A stretch of 10,059 nucleotides of DNA. It comes from an uncultured Chitinophagaceae bacterium (GTDB lineage Bacteria > Bacteroidota > Bacteroidia > Chitinophagales > Chitinophagaceae). The position numbers and the translations under genes were made by a program. The notes below the pieces were generated by a model that had not been told where the DNA came from, made no database searches, and saw only the letters and a list, made by a program, of their open reading frames with translations. Below are positions 1 through 7,617 of the stretch, one piece after another. The first letter of the stretch is position 1, and the number at the start of each line of letters is the position of its first letter. The stretch is from assembly GCA_903841915.1 (NCBI GenBank), contig CAIMKO010000490.1:1-10059 (forward strand). Direction: 5' to 3'.

Positions 1-839
1 GCTTCCTGCTCAATAATAAAATCTGTTGTGCCCCATTTCCGGCCGAGATCAATGATTTCTTTTACAGGAATAATGCCTGTGCCGAGAATAGTAGAAACAT
101 ATTCTTCCTGCTTGGGATCGCCTGATCTTATTTCATCTTTTACATGCATGGATGCAAATCGGCCCGGATATTTTTGCATGATGTCCAATGCTTTTGCGCC
201 ACCATTGATCATATTGCCAATGTCTAATTGCTGTATCACTAATGCAGGATCGGTCTCGGTGAGAATGATATCGAATAATGTTTTGCCATTCAAACTTTCT
301 AAAAATTCAAAATGATGATTGTGATAACCAAACTTCATTCCCGAATGATGACATAGATCGCCACATCTATTAAAGAGGTCGAGCATTTTTCTTAAGTCAT
401 CATAATTCTTGCGACTGCTTTCTTCAATGGAAGGACTGATCACAAAATGTTGTCCGCAAGTTGCAGCATCTTCGACCGTATATTTCCATGCATCAGTAAA
501 ATCTTTTTTTGCATCATCCCAATGCGTAAAACGCATTACGGTATGACCGCTCGGCATTTTTAAACCCAGATCATCCAAGACTTTTCTAAATTCTTTTGCT
601 TTCCATCCGTAAAATTTTCTGTCAACATAATTGGCGTGTTCAACATGTACATACCCCATTTTGCTTAATTGCTGCAAAGTATCGAGGGGGTTAAGTTTCA
701 TATCATCACGAACGGAATATAATTGAATGCCTGTTAATTCAGCTTTTCGTGATGCAGCAAATAATGAATGATTTAATAATGCAGTCCCTGCTAATGTGAG
801 CGCACTGTTTTTTATAAAAGATCTTCTGGATGATTTCAT
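1..839 (-). CDS. Tat-exported sugar phosphate isomerase/epimerase-like TIM-barrel protein (3' end cut by window edge)
   Basis: 279 complete codons are visible from ATG at 839; the C-terminus lies beyond the left edge. The N-terminus has a textbook twin-arginine signal (SRRSFIK at residues 4-10), a hydrophobic stretch to about residue 27 and a plausible AxA-type cleavage near residues 27-29 (LFAAS), so the folded protein is probably exported by Tat. The mature part resembles the xylose isomerase-like/AP endonuclease 2 TIM-barrel family: GIQLYSVRD (37-45), GYHNHHFEF (171-179), LDIGNM (205-210), HVKDE (232-236) and a Glu near IIEQE (275-279). In this family such His, Asp and Glu residues bind a divalent metal. 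Members act on sugars or inositol derivatives, often as epimerases, but the substrate cannot be read here. No TAnnTTTG promoter was found upstream. The family call is strong; the exact reaction is unknown. Confidence 0.9.
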   Translation of the reverse strand, partial: MKSSRRSFIKNSALTLAGTALLNHSLFAASRKAELTGIQLYSVRDDMKLNPLDTLQQLSKMGYVHVEHANYVDRKFYGWKAKEFRKVLDDLGLKMPSGHTVMRFTHWDDAKKDFTDAWKYTVEDAATCGQHFVISPSIEESSRKNYDDLRKMLDLFNRCGDLCHHSGMKFGYHNHHFEFLESLNGKTLFDIILTETDPALVIQQLDIGNMINGGAKALDIMQKYPGRFASMHVKDEIRSGDPKQEEYVSTILGTGIIPVKEIIDLGRKWGTTDFIIEQE

Positions 840-894
840 AAGGCAATTGTTTAAGGCTTTAATAGGGATAGTTAAGGTAAGAAGTTTTTCTTTA

Positions 895-954
895 GCCACG
901 AACTTGCCTACCGGCAGGCAGGTGCACGAATAATTGACTAAGCAAGTTCGTGGC
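895..954. repeat. 13-bp perfect inverted repeat around a GC-rich near-palindrome
   Basis: The arms are gccacgaacttgc (895-907) and gcaagttcgtggc (942-954), exact reverse complements 34 nt apart. Inside the spacer lies gcctaccggcaggc (906-919), itself palindromic except for one pair of positions, followed by a partial copy of the arm (gcacgaat). It sits just after the stop of the TSUP gene on the minus strand and ahead of the TIM-barrel gene. Neither side has a U-tract, so it is not a standard intrinsic terminator. Its much higher GC content than the flanks and its nested dyads resemble REP-like dispersed elements; that reading is inference. Confidence 0.6.
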
Positions 955-961
955 AGCAAAA

Positions 962-1732
962 TCATTTCTTCAAAAACACATCATAGGCAAAACGGAGCAG
1001 TGTACCGATGATAACGATGAGGAAGAATATGCGGATGAATTGATTGCCTTTATTGATGGCAAGCTTTGCGCCAATGATACCGCCAACCGCATTACTGATC
1101 GCCATCGGAATAGCGATTCCCCAAATGATGCTGCCTTTGAGCATGAATAAAATGATCGAACCTGTATTGGTGGCAAGGTTCACCATTTTGGCATTGGCTG
1201 ATGCATGCAGAAAATCAAATCCCAATAATGTAATGAAAGCAAGTATTAAAAAACTACCTGCACCCGGTCCAATGAAACCATCATAAAAACCAAGTGCCAC
1301 ACTTATCGCAGCTGCATATAAATATTGTGTTTTAGTAGAATGATCTTTTACGATATGCAATCCGAAATTCTTTTTCGAATAAGTATATACAGCAACGCAG
1401 GACAGCACGATCAGTAAAATGGGTTTCATAAAATCGTTATGAACCATGGTTAATAATTGGGAACCTGCAAAGGCGGAACAAAATGCGAGCAGCATCATCA
1501 TCGCCAAGAGTTTCCAGTTCATTTTCACTTTTCGGATATAATAATATACGGCAGAACTTGTTCCGCTGAAGGAAGGGATCTTTAAGGAACCAATGACGGA
1601 TGCAACAGGATAGGAAGGGAGCAAGATCAATGCGATAGGTAATTGTATCAATCCGCCACCACCAACAATAGCATCAACGAAACCAGCGCTAAACGCAGCG
1701 ATACAAAGAATGAGTAGGGTTGTGCTATCCAC
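962..1732 (-). CDS. TSUP-family (TauE/SafE) membrane permease
   Basis: A 256-residue polytopic membrane protein of the TSUP (TauE/SafE, YfcA-like) family, whose members carry sulfite, sulfoacetate, other organosulfur anions or small organic acids across the inner membrane. The two pseudo-symmetric family repeats are visible: AGFVDAIVGGGGLIQLP in the first half (residues 16-32) and GFYDGFIGPGAGSFLI in the second (148-163), each opening a bundle of hydrophobic segments. Length is normal for the family. The start is GTG at 1732-1730, only 3 nt after the EamA stop codon, which argues for translational coupling; no in-frame ATG lies close by. It is the last gene of the radical SAM-EamA-TSUP unit. 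The family call is firm; the substrate is not determinable from sequence. Confidence 0.93.
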   Translation of the reverse strand: MDSTTLLILCIAAFSAGFVDAIVGGGGLIQLPIALILLPSYPVASVIGSLKIPSFSGTSSAVYYYIRKVKMNWKLLAMMMLLAFCSAFAGSQLLTMVHNDFMKPILLIVLSCVAVYTYSKKNFGLHIVKDHSTKTQYLYAAAISVALGFYDGFIGPGAGSFLILAFITLLGFDFLHASANAKMVNLATNTGSIILFMLKGSIIWGIAIPMAISNAVGGIIGAKLAINKGNQFIRIFFLIVIIGTLLRFAYDVFLKK

Positions 1733-1735
1733 TGT

Positions 1736-2638
1736 TTAATGTTTAAGATTTGCAATGATCAATCCGCAAATAACGATCAATCCGCTGATCAAATGAACGG
1801 AGGTAAATTGTTCCCCCAGTATTAATACAGCTTCAATGGTACTGAACACAGGCATTAGGTTGCTGAATAAAGAAGTTCTGGCAGGACCGATCCTGGCGAT
1901 GGATGCGTTCCAGCATAAAAATCCTATGACGGAATTACCGATACCTAAATATAAAATGGTGATCACCATTCCATTTGTCCAATGCAAGGGCTCTGTAAAA
2001 TGTGTTTCGATCAGATAAAAGGGTAATAAGCATAATGTGCCCGTAATGAAAATAGTCACTAAAAAGCTCATGGGTGAAATACTTGCCGGTCTTTTCTTTA
2101 CAAGGATACTATAAATGGAAAACACAAAGGCACTGGCCAATATCCATAGATCACCTTTCCCGAAATGAAACTGCATCAGTTTTTCCCAGCTCCCTTTTGA
2201 AAGCAAGACTAAAATACCAGCGAAACAAAGCAGCATCCCGATCATTCGAAAGGCATTGATCTTTTCTTTCAGAAAGATGCGGGAAAGTATAGCAATGAAA
2301 AGAGGAGCAGCGGTCGTTGCAATTAAGACCAGATTAATTGCTTCGGTAAAATGCCCTGCTACATAAATGAAAGTATTGAACAATGTCACGCCTGTGATAG
2401 CAGTAAAAAATAAATATCCTTTATGTTGTAAGAGAATATCTTTTTCAGCAATGAATTTTTTCCATCCGATCAATACAATAAAGAAGGAAGCAGTGCCCCA
2501 TCTAAAGAATGCAATACTGATGGGCGGGATCTGTTGGGCAATGCCTCTTGCCACCACATAATTGCCCGACCAGATGATGATGGTGATCATGGCAAAAGCA
2601 AAACCAATAAAGAGATTCTTATTCGGGGATGAATTCAT
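1736..2638 (-). CDS. EamA/DMT-superfamily transporter
   Basis: A 300-residue inner-membrane protein with about ten hydrophobic segments arranged as two EamA repeats (roughly residues 10-147 and 162-298), the normal architecture of drug/metabolite transporters such as RhaT- or YdcZ-type exporters. The family signature at the end of the first repeat is visible around residues 119-146 (SRIFLKEKI followed by GMLLCFAGILVLL), and the second repeat shows GNSVIGFLCWN (234-244), SLFSNLMPVFS (256-266) and LGEQ (274-277). ATG at 2638 gives a normal N-terminus just before the first membrane segment. The gene starts 14 nt after the stop of the radical SAM gene and ends 3 nt before the TSUP start, so one transcript is likely. 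DMT exporters move amino acids, nucleosides or other small metabolites; which one cannot be said. Confidence 0.93.
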   Translation of the reverse strand: MNSSPNKNLFIGFAFAMITIIIWSGNYVVARGIAQQIPPISIAFFRWGTASFFIVLIGWKKFIAEKDILLQHKGYLFFTAITGVTLFNTFIYVAGHFTEAINLVLIATTAAPLFIAILSRIFLKEKINAFRMIGMLLCFAGILVLLSKGSWEKLMQFHFGKGDLWILASAFVFSIYSILVKKRPASISPMSFLVTIFITGTLCLLPFYLIETHFTEPLHWTNGMVITILYLGIGNSVIGFLCWNASIARIGPARTSLFSNLMPVFSTIEAVLILGEQFTSVHLISGLIVICGLIIANLKH

Positions 2639-2652
2639 TTGATTACAGGCGA

Positions 2653-3951
2653 TCAGTGTGCAAAATCAGTTTCAAAATTTCCTTTGATGCGCTCCATCGG
2701 TGGATTGAAATAACCAAATTGCAGTTTCGGGAATTCTTCATGGATCAGGTCCTGCAATTGTTTCACCCCCATCATTTCTCCTGTTTCCGTTACGCCGATC
2801 TGCCCGAGATACCAATCGGGATCGATATTGAAATTGCGCCATTGGATCATAGAAAGATCTGTATCGATAATCAGTTTTCTTAATGCTTCATATTCTTCCG
2901 CACTGTCGGTCATTCCGGGAAATACAAAATAATTGATGCTGGTCCATCCGCCAAAACCGCGAACCACTTTAAGGCTTTCAATGATATCTTCAAACTGATA
3001 ATTATTGGGGCGATAATATTTGGTGTAAATATCTTTTCTGGCAGAATTGGTGCTCACACGCATACTGTCCAGTCCGGCTTCGCATAAAGCTTTCACTGCT
3101 TTTGGCATGGACCCGTTCGTATTGATATTGATACTGCCTTTAGGGGTATGTTTACGTATCTCAATGATGGCTTCGCGAATGGTTTCCCACATCAATAAGG
3201 GTTCGCCTTCGCAGCCTTGTCCGAAGCTGATAATAGGATAGGGCGCATTCATTAAATGCGGAACGGTAAATTCTACAATTTCTTCTGCAGTGGGTTTGAA
3301 TGTTAATCTATCCTGTGTTGAAACGATCGTTTCTTCTTCGGGCTGAAAGCTGATACAACCAATACAATTGGCATTACAGGCAGGGCTGGAAGGCACGGGA
3401 CATTCCCATCTTCCTAAAGAAAAATTCCTGGCTGCGGGACAATGATAGGTATTACAGCAGTTTTCCATTAAATGCTTTACCAAACGATTATGCGGATAGG
3501 TCTCTATTAAATGCTCAGAACCTGATTTTATTTTAGCGTCATCATAACCCGCACATTCCTGACGGATATCCTGTTCAATTCTTACTGCCGGGACATAGAA
3601 CTTTTTATCGAGCCATGCTGCAGCAGTATAACAGAATAGGGGAAGTGTGGGTGCATCAGGCATGGTCTCATAAGCTGCAATGTATAAACCCGTATGTGCA
3701 GGTGGAATAAAAGCGGCTACTGCCCAGCCTTTATCGCATAAACGCATCTCTCCGGTCAGAACATCAATACCGATGGCTTTTCGTCCGGGTAATTCGTATA
3801 GGTTTCCGCCATCAGGTAATTCGATCCATTCTTCATTGGGAATCGGGAAAGCATCCCATCCGGCACGTCCTGTTGCATAGAGGGTCAGGTCTTCAAAAAT
3901 ATTTCCTTTACCGTCAGAAAATAATAAATAGGGAGATTGTGTCAGCGCCAT
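2653..3951 (-). CDS. Cysteine-rich radical SAM protein of unknown substrate
   Basis: A 432-residue cytosolic protein. The radical SAM motif CNANCIGC (residues 192-199, CxxxCxxC) should bind the 4Fe-4S cluster that cleaves S-adenosylmethionine; the usually aromatic residue before the third Cys is Gly. The SAM-contact motif appears as GQGCEGEPLL (244-253) and later core strands as NINTNGS (275-281) and SMRVSTNS (296-303). A domain of about 190 residues precedes the core and carries extra cysteines at 133, 165, 166, 171 and 184, enough for an auxiliary iron-sulfur cluster or metal site (inference). The C-terminal part (about 330-430) completes the barrel (INYFVFPGMTDS at 339-350). It heads the unit with the EamA and TSUP permeases. 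Radical SAM proteins with this long N-terminal region exist in diverse bacteria, but I do not know a characterised function. ATG at 3951 is the likely start. Confidence 0.9.
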   Translation of the reverse strand: MALTQSPYLLFSDGKGNIFEDLTLYATGRAGWDAFPIPNEEWIELPDGGNLYELPGRKAIGIDVLTGEMRLCDKGWAVAAFIPPAHTGLYIAAYETMPDAPTLPLFCYTAAAWLDKKFYVPAVRIEQDIRQECAGYDDAKIKSGSEHLIETYPHNRLVKHLMENCCNTYHCPAARNFSLGRWECPVPSSPACNANCIGCISFQPEEETIVSTQDRLTFKPTAEEIVEFTVPHLMNAPYPIISFGQGCEGEPLLMWETIREAIIEIRKHTPKGSININTNGSMPKAVKALCEAGLDSMRVSTNSARKDIYTKYYRPNNYQFEDIIESLKVVRGFGGWTSINYFVFPGMTDSAEEYEALRKLIIDTDLSMIQWRNFNIDPDWYLGQIGVTETGEMMGVKQLQDLIHEEFPKLQFGYFNPPMERIKGNFETDFAH

Positions 3952-3964
3952 AATTATAGTTGTT

Positions 3965-4010
3965 CGATCACAGATGAAAGATAGAGAACCGTGATCGGCT
4001 ATCTGTCATC
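3965..4010 (-). promoter_or_regulatory. Interleaved inverted repeats in the leader of the radical SAM gene
   Basis: Two inverted repeats interlock: cgatcac (3965-3971) with gtgatcg (3991-3997), perfect over 7 bp, and gatgaaagatag (3973-3984) with ctatctgtcatc (3999-4010), 11 of 12 pairs. They fill the 57-nt gap between the stop of the membrane-protein gene and the radical SAM start, on the strand transcribed for both. They cannot both form fully as one pseudoknot because the one-nt loop cannot span the 12-bp stem, so they would be alternatives, or DNA operator dyads. A weak -7-like box (TATCTTTC on the minus strand, 3983-3976, one mismatch to TAnnTTTG) lies inside the second arm. No U-tract follows. 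Confidence 0.4.
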
Positions 4011-4602
4011 AGACTGCTTTTTTTAATTGATGTCTGCAAAAGTCGTTAAAATCCTGTTCATCGGCTTCACTTATATCGGCATCAATTTCTTTTTGTATGA
4101 GTTTGTTGTTTTTCAAATCGATGGTTAAAATGCCTTCTTTGAGTACCACATTGCTTACGTCATTCCACATATATTTCCTTTTGGGTACCGTATTAAAAAC
4201 CAGCTCTTCTGTATCGAATGCGACTTCAGGTGTAACCTTCAATGGCCTTTCTAATATACTAGCAATCAGATAACTAATACTCATGTAAAACCACTGTTGT
4301 TTATTCAGGTACCAGCCGCAGGCGGCTATCAATAAAGCAAAACGATACAACACATCATAACCGTTTCTATTCCTGATAAAACAGTAGATCAGCCAGTAGA
4401 TGATAATGGCTGCGGCCAGAAAATAAAGGCTGGCCAAGCTTATGATATCGGCCAAAAAACTATCGGTCAAATTCTTCGTGCCTTCATAAATAAAAGCAGC
4501 AGCTGCCATCAACAACATCAGTTGACTGATCAGATCGATCAGTTTATGACCAGCTGGGGCTTTTGTAACAATGACGTAATCGTAAGTTTTCTGATGTATC
4601 AT
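4009..4602 (-). CDS. Small membrane protein with C-terminal soluble beta-rich domain, function unknown
   Basis: A 197-residue protein I cannot name. About four hydrophobic segments are visible (residues 22-38, 50-76, 83-98 and 103-117), joined by a short basic loop (RNRNGYD, 77-83). The remaining 75 residues are soluble and look strand-rich: VAFDTEELVFNTVPKRK (127-143), then WNDVSNVVLKEGILTIDLKN (146-165), ending in an acidic-to-basic helix. The pattern of a tryptophan, a 'v..v.l.dg.Lti...' strand pair and a terminal helix resembles bacterial PH-like membrane-anchored domains, but that is only a resemblance. ATG at 4602 precedes a short polar N-terminus. Transcribed divergently from ccmE across a 138-nt AT-rich gap, and 57 nt upstream of the radical SAM gene on the same strand, so read-through into that gene is possible. 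Confidence 0.75.
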   Translation of the reverse strand: MIHQKTYDYVIVTKAPAGHKLIDLISQLMLLMAAAAFIYEGTKNLTDSFLADIISLASLYFLAAAIIIYWLIYCFIRNRNGYDVLYRFALLIAACGWYLNKQQWFYMSISYLIASILERPLKVTPEVAFDTEELVFNTVPKRKYMWNDVSNVVLKEGILTIDLKNNKLIQKEIDADISEADEQDFNDFCRHQLKKAV

Positions 4603-4644
4603 AGGTTTGCGAATCTAGCAAATTGACTTAAAAAATGTTTATTA

Positions 4645-4675
4645 TTTTATAATTATTATAAAACAAAGTTTAAAC
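4645..4675. promoter_or_regulatory. AT-rich palindromes between divergent genes
   Basis: The 138-nt gap between the divergent membrane-protein gene and ccmE holds a perfect 8-bp inverted repeat, ttttataa (4645-4652) and ttataaaa (4656-4663) with a 3-nt centre, and directly beside it the 8-bp palindrome gtttaaac (4668-4675). In such AT-rich DNA short dyads can arise by chance. A regulator site or simple promoter flexibility are both possible. Confidence 0.3.
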
Positions 4676-4713
4676 ACTGCCAACAATCATGTCAGGCTAT
4701 TAGCTTTAAGAAT

Positions 4714-4721
4714 TACTTTTG
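4714..4721 (+). promoter_or_regulatory. Candidate Bacteroidota -7 promoter element for ccmE-ccmF
   Basis: TACTTTTG matches the Bacteroidota -7 consensus TAnnTTTG exactly and lies 19 nt before the ccmE ATG, predicting a leader of about a dozen bases. No clear TTTG/TTG -33 element lies 19-21 bp further upstream, so the promoter may be moderate or depend on an activator. Confidence 0.6.
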
Positions 4722-4740
4722 CAACCTAAAGAACCTAAGA

Positions 4741-5148
4741 ATGAAGAAGACCCATATTATAGCATTAGTATTGATAGCCGCAGCGATCACCGTTTTGATC
4801 AGTTATACCGGTAATCTCACTACTTATGAGACTATCTCCTCTGCCCAGCAAAAGCCGGGAAAATTTGTAAACCTGATTGCCAAGATCGATAAGAGTCAGC
4901 CTTTGGAATATGATGCCATCAAAAACCCCAATTACCTTTCTTTTACGGCGATAGATACCCTGGGTAATACCGTGAAAGTGGTGTATCATAATACAAAGCC
5001 TACCGACATGGAAAAGAGTGACAGGATCGTATTAAAAGGAAGGATCAGCGGAGACCATTTTGAATGCAAGGATATTTTATTGAAATGTCCTTCAAAATAT
5101 AAGGACGATACAAAAGCGGTCACTAAAAATGTAGAAGCAGGCAGCTAA
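4741..5148 (+). CDS. ccmE: CcmE, periplasmic haem chaperone of cytochrome c maturation (Cys-type CxxxY)
   Basis: A 135-residue membrane-anchored protein: one N-terminal membrane segment (residues 4-22) followed by a small OB-fold-like domain facing the periplasm. CcmE receives haem from the CcmABCD complex, holds it covalently and passes it to CcmF for attachment to apocytochrome c. The C-terminal signature GDHFECKDILLKCPSKY (104-120) aligns with the family end, but the classical haem-binding His of HxxxY (His130 in E. coli) is replaced by Cys116, giving CxxxY (CPSKY, 116-120). Such Cys-type CcmEs are known from System I* organisms such as Desulfovibrio and from archaea, and I believe they are usual in Bacteroidota. 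It precedes ccmF by 33 nt and starts the operon; ccmA, ccmB and ccmC are not in the window. Start chosen at ATG 4741, directly before the membrane anchor and behind a -7 element. Confidence 0.93.
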   Translation: MKKTHIIALVLIAAAITVLISYTGNLTTYETISSAQQKPGKFVNLIAKIDKSQPLEYDAIKNPNYLSFTAIDTLGNTVKVVYHNTKPTDMEKSDRIVLKGRISGDHFECKDILLKCPSKYKDDTKAVTKNVEAGS

Positions 5149-5181
5149 TTAAACAACCTAACAGACCCATAAAAATTTACA

Positions 5182-7617
5182 ATGCAGTATATCGGCGAAC
5201 ATTTATTGCCCGGACAACTCGGCCACTTTTTCACCATCGTTTCTCTGGTTACCTCTTTGATTGCAACCATTGCTTATTTTAAGGCCAACCGAATTACAGA
5301 ATTAAGTGAGAAGCAAAGCTGGATAAGATTTGCAAGAACTGCTTTTTTGATAGAGACCATTTCCGTGATCTCTATTTTTATTATCATTTATTTTTTAGTG
5401 GCCAACCACTACCATGAATATTTCTTTGCCTGGAATCACAGTTCACTTTCCCTGCAACCCAAGTATTTGCTGGCTTGTATCTGGGAAGATCAATCCGGTA
5501 GTTTCCTGTTGTGGAATATCTGGCATTGTGTATTGGGATGGATATTGATCTGGAGATCCAAAGATTGGGAAGCACCGGTAATGACCGCCGTTAATTTTGC
5601 ACAGTTCTGTATTGCTACCATGCTGATCGGTATTTATTTCTTCGGAACAAAACTGGGTAACAATCCTTTTATTTTATGGCGCAACAATATGCCTGAACTT
5701 CCTTTGTTCAGCGATCCCAATTATCTGCAATTACCAAGAGTGCATGAAGGCAATGATCTGAATACCTTATTACAGAATTACTGGATGGTAATACATCCAC
5801 CCGTATTGTTTTTAGGATTTGCATCTACCATCATTCCTTTTGCCTATGCATATGCAGGCTTGGTGAATAAGCGGCATGACTGGGTAAAAGTGGTTTTGCC
5901 ATGGGCATCATTCTCAGCCGCGGTATTAGGAGCAGGCATCATGATGGGTGCAGCATGGGCTTATGAAAGTTTATCATTCGGTGGCTATTGGGCATGGGAT
6001 CCTGTGGAGAATGCATCACTGGTTCCATGGATCATGATGGTGGCGGGCTTACATTGCAACCTGATCTACAGAAAGACAGGCTATTCATTGCGCAGCACCT
6101 ATCTATTTTACATCATCAGTTTTATACTGGTATTGTATTCTACATTCCTGACAAGAAGCGGTATTCTTGGAGATACTTCCGTACACGCATTTGTTGGTTC
6201 TGACATGACCCTTCAACTGATCTTATTTGTGCTCGTGTTCTTTATACCGATCATGGTCTTGTTTTTCATGCGTTACAAATCTATACCCGCGATCAATAAA
6301 GAAGAAAGTACCTATAGCCGTGAGTTCTGGATGTTCATTGGTTCGCTGGTATTATTCTTAGCATCACTGATCATCACAGCAAAAACATCGGTTCCGGTTT
6401 ATAATAAAATAACGGGCGCAAATATTGCACCTTCGGAAGATCCTGAATTTGCTTACAATCAGATCCAGATATTCGTTGCCATCATTCTAGGATTGTTAAC
6501 TGCCACCGTACAATACTTCAAATACAAAGAAACCAGCAACAGTTATTTTGGAAAGAAGATATGGTTGCCTACTTTAATTGCTTTGGTCATCAGCATTGCC
6601 ATCAGTGTATTCGGCAATATCGATTTCACTAAAAAAGGAATTGGATTTCTAGGCGCCATTCATGTGGCCATTTTTGCTGCCGTATATGCAGTGGTGGCCA
6701 ATGCAGCTTATATATTTATTGTACTGAAAGGAAAGATCAAAATTGCCGGAGCATCGGTTGCACATATTGGTTTTGGATTGGTATTGCTGGGTATATTGAT
6801 ATCATCAGCTAAGAAAGATGTGCTGAGCAAGAATACCACCGGTATCGCCGTATTTAAAAAGGATAAGAATGAAGATCCTGCAGAGAATATAACGCTCTTC
6901 AAAGGGTTGCCGACCGATATGGGCCGGTACATGGTGACCTATATTGCTGATTCATTCAATACACAGGAACGCAAAAGATTCTTTCAAATTGATTTTAAAT
7001 CGAAAGACGGTAAATCACAGTTTCAATTATATCCCGATCTGATCAAGGGTAATAAAGGAATGGAAGGATACTCTGCCAATCCTTCTTCACAGCACTATTG
7101 GTACAAAGATATTTTTGTATACATCTCTGCTTATCAGGAAAATACAAAAGCAGATACCAGCACCTATCATAATAAAGAATTAAAAGTAGGAGATACTTTA
7201 TTCTATAGCAACGGATTGATGGTCCTGAATAAGGTTTCCAAAAATCCGGAAGAACAAAAAGCAAGATATGCGCCGGATGAATTATCGGTGTTCCTTGACT
7301 TTACGGTAATAGCAAAAGATGGCAGAAGATATGCCGCGTCACCCGGTATTGCAATTAAGGGTCAGACCTTACGTGAGATCCCTGATACAGTGAAATCACA
7401 AAGCATTGCTTTGCGTTTCAATAAAATAACAGATCAGTTTACTGGTAAGTTTGAGATCGGAATCAGAGAAAGTAATGCTATCACGGATCTGATCACTTTA
7501 AAAGTGTATGAGTTCCCAATGATCAATGTTTTATGGATCGGGATATTTGTGATGACCATTGGTTTTGGAATGGCCATCTATCAGCGACTTAAACCAAACA
7601 GCTTAACAGCGGTGTAA
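5182..7617 (+). CDS. ccmF: CcmF, haem lyase component of cytochrome c maturation, long form
   Basis: An 811-residue polytopic membrane protein that takes haem from CcmE and joins it to CxxCH motifs of apocytochrome c at the outer face of the inner membrane. The WWD haem-handling motif is clear (WAYESLSFGGYWAWDPVEN, residues 259-277), as are HPPVLFLGF (205-213), LTRSGILGDTSVHAF (323-337) and HIGFGLVLLGI (528-538). Histidines 205 and 335 fit the periplasmic axial ligands of the WWD haem; His291 and His528 fit the pair thought to hold the membrane haem b. A large soluble region, about residues 545-778, sits before the last membrane segment (about 779-803). E. coli CcmF is about 650 residues, so most of the extra length lies here. 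Same strand as ccmE, 33 nt apart. No ccmH or ccmG follows. Confidence 0.95.
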   Translation: MQYIGEHLLPGQLGHFFTIVSLVTSLIATIAYFKANRITELSEKQSWIRFARTAFLIETISVISIFIIIYFLVANHYHEYFFAWNHSSLSLQPKYLLACIWEDQSGSFLLWNIWHCVLGWILIWRSKDWEAPVMTAVNFAQFCIATMLIGIYFFGTKLGNNPFILWRNNMPELPLFSDPNYLQLPRVHEGNDLNTLLQNYWMVIHPPVLFLGFASTIIPFAYAYAGLVNKRHDWVKVVLPWASFSAAVLGAGIMMGAAWAYESLSFGGYWAWDPVENASLVPWIMMVAGLHCNLIYRKTGYSLRSTYLFYIISFILVLYSTFLTRSGILGDTSVHAFVGSDMTLQLILFVLVFFIPIMVLFFMRYKSIPAINKEESTYSREFWMFIGSLVLFLASLIITAKTSVPVYNKITGANIAPSEDPEFAYNQIQIFVAIILGLLTATVQYFKYKETSNSYFGKKIWLPTLIALVISIAISVFGNIDFTKKGIGFLGAIHVAIFAAVYAVVANAAYIFIVLKGKIKIAGASVAHIGFGLVLLGILISSAKKDVLSKNTTGIAVFKKDKNEDPAENITLFKGLPTDMGRYMVTYIADSFNTQERKRFFQIDFKSKDGKSQFQLYPDLIKGNKGMEGYSANPSSQHYWYKDIFVYISAYQENTKADTSTYHNKELKVGDTLFYSNGLMVLNKVSKNPEEQKARYAPDELSVFLDFTVIAKDGRRYAASPGIAIKGQTLREIPDTVKSQSIALRFNKITDQFTGKFEIGIRESNAITDLITLKVYEFPMINVLWIGIFVMTIGFGMAIYQRLKPNSLTAV

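Noticed and set aside
28..315. A 95-codon plus-strand open frame near the left edge
   Set aside because: It lies opposite the TIM-barrel gene, whose conserved metal-site motifs occupy the other strand.
895..954. Inverted repeat considered as an intrinsic terminator
   Set aside because: The loop is 34 nt and no run of U follows the stem on either strand.
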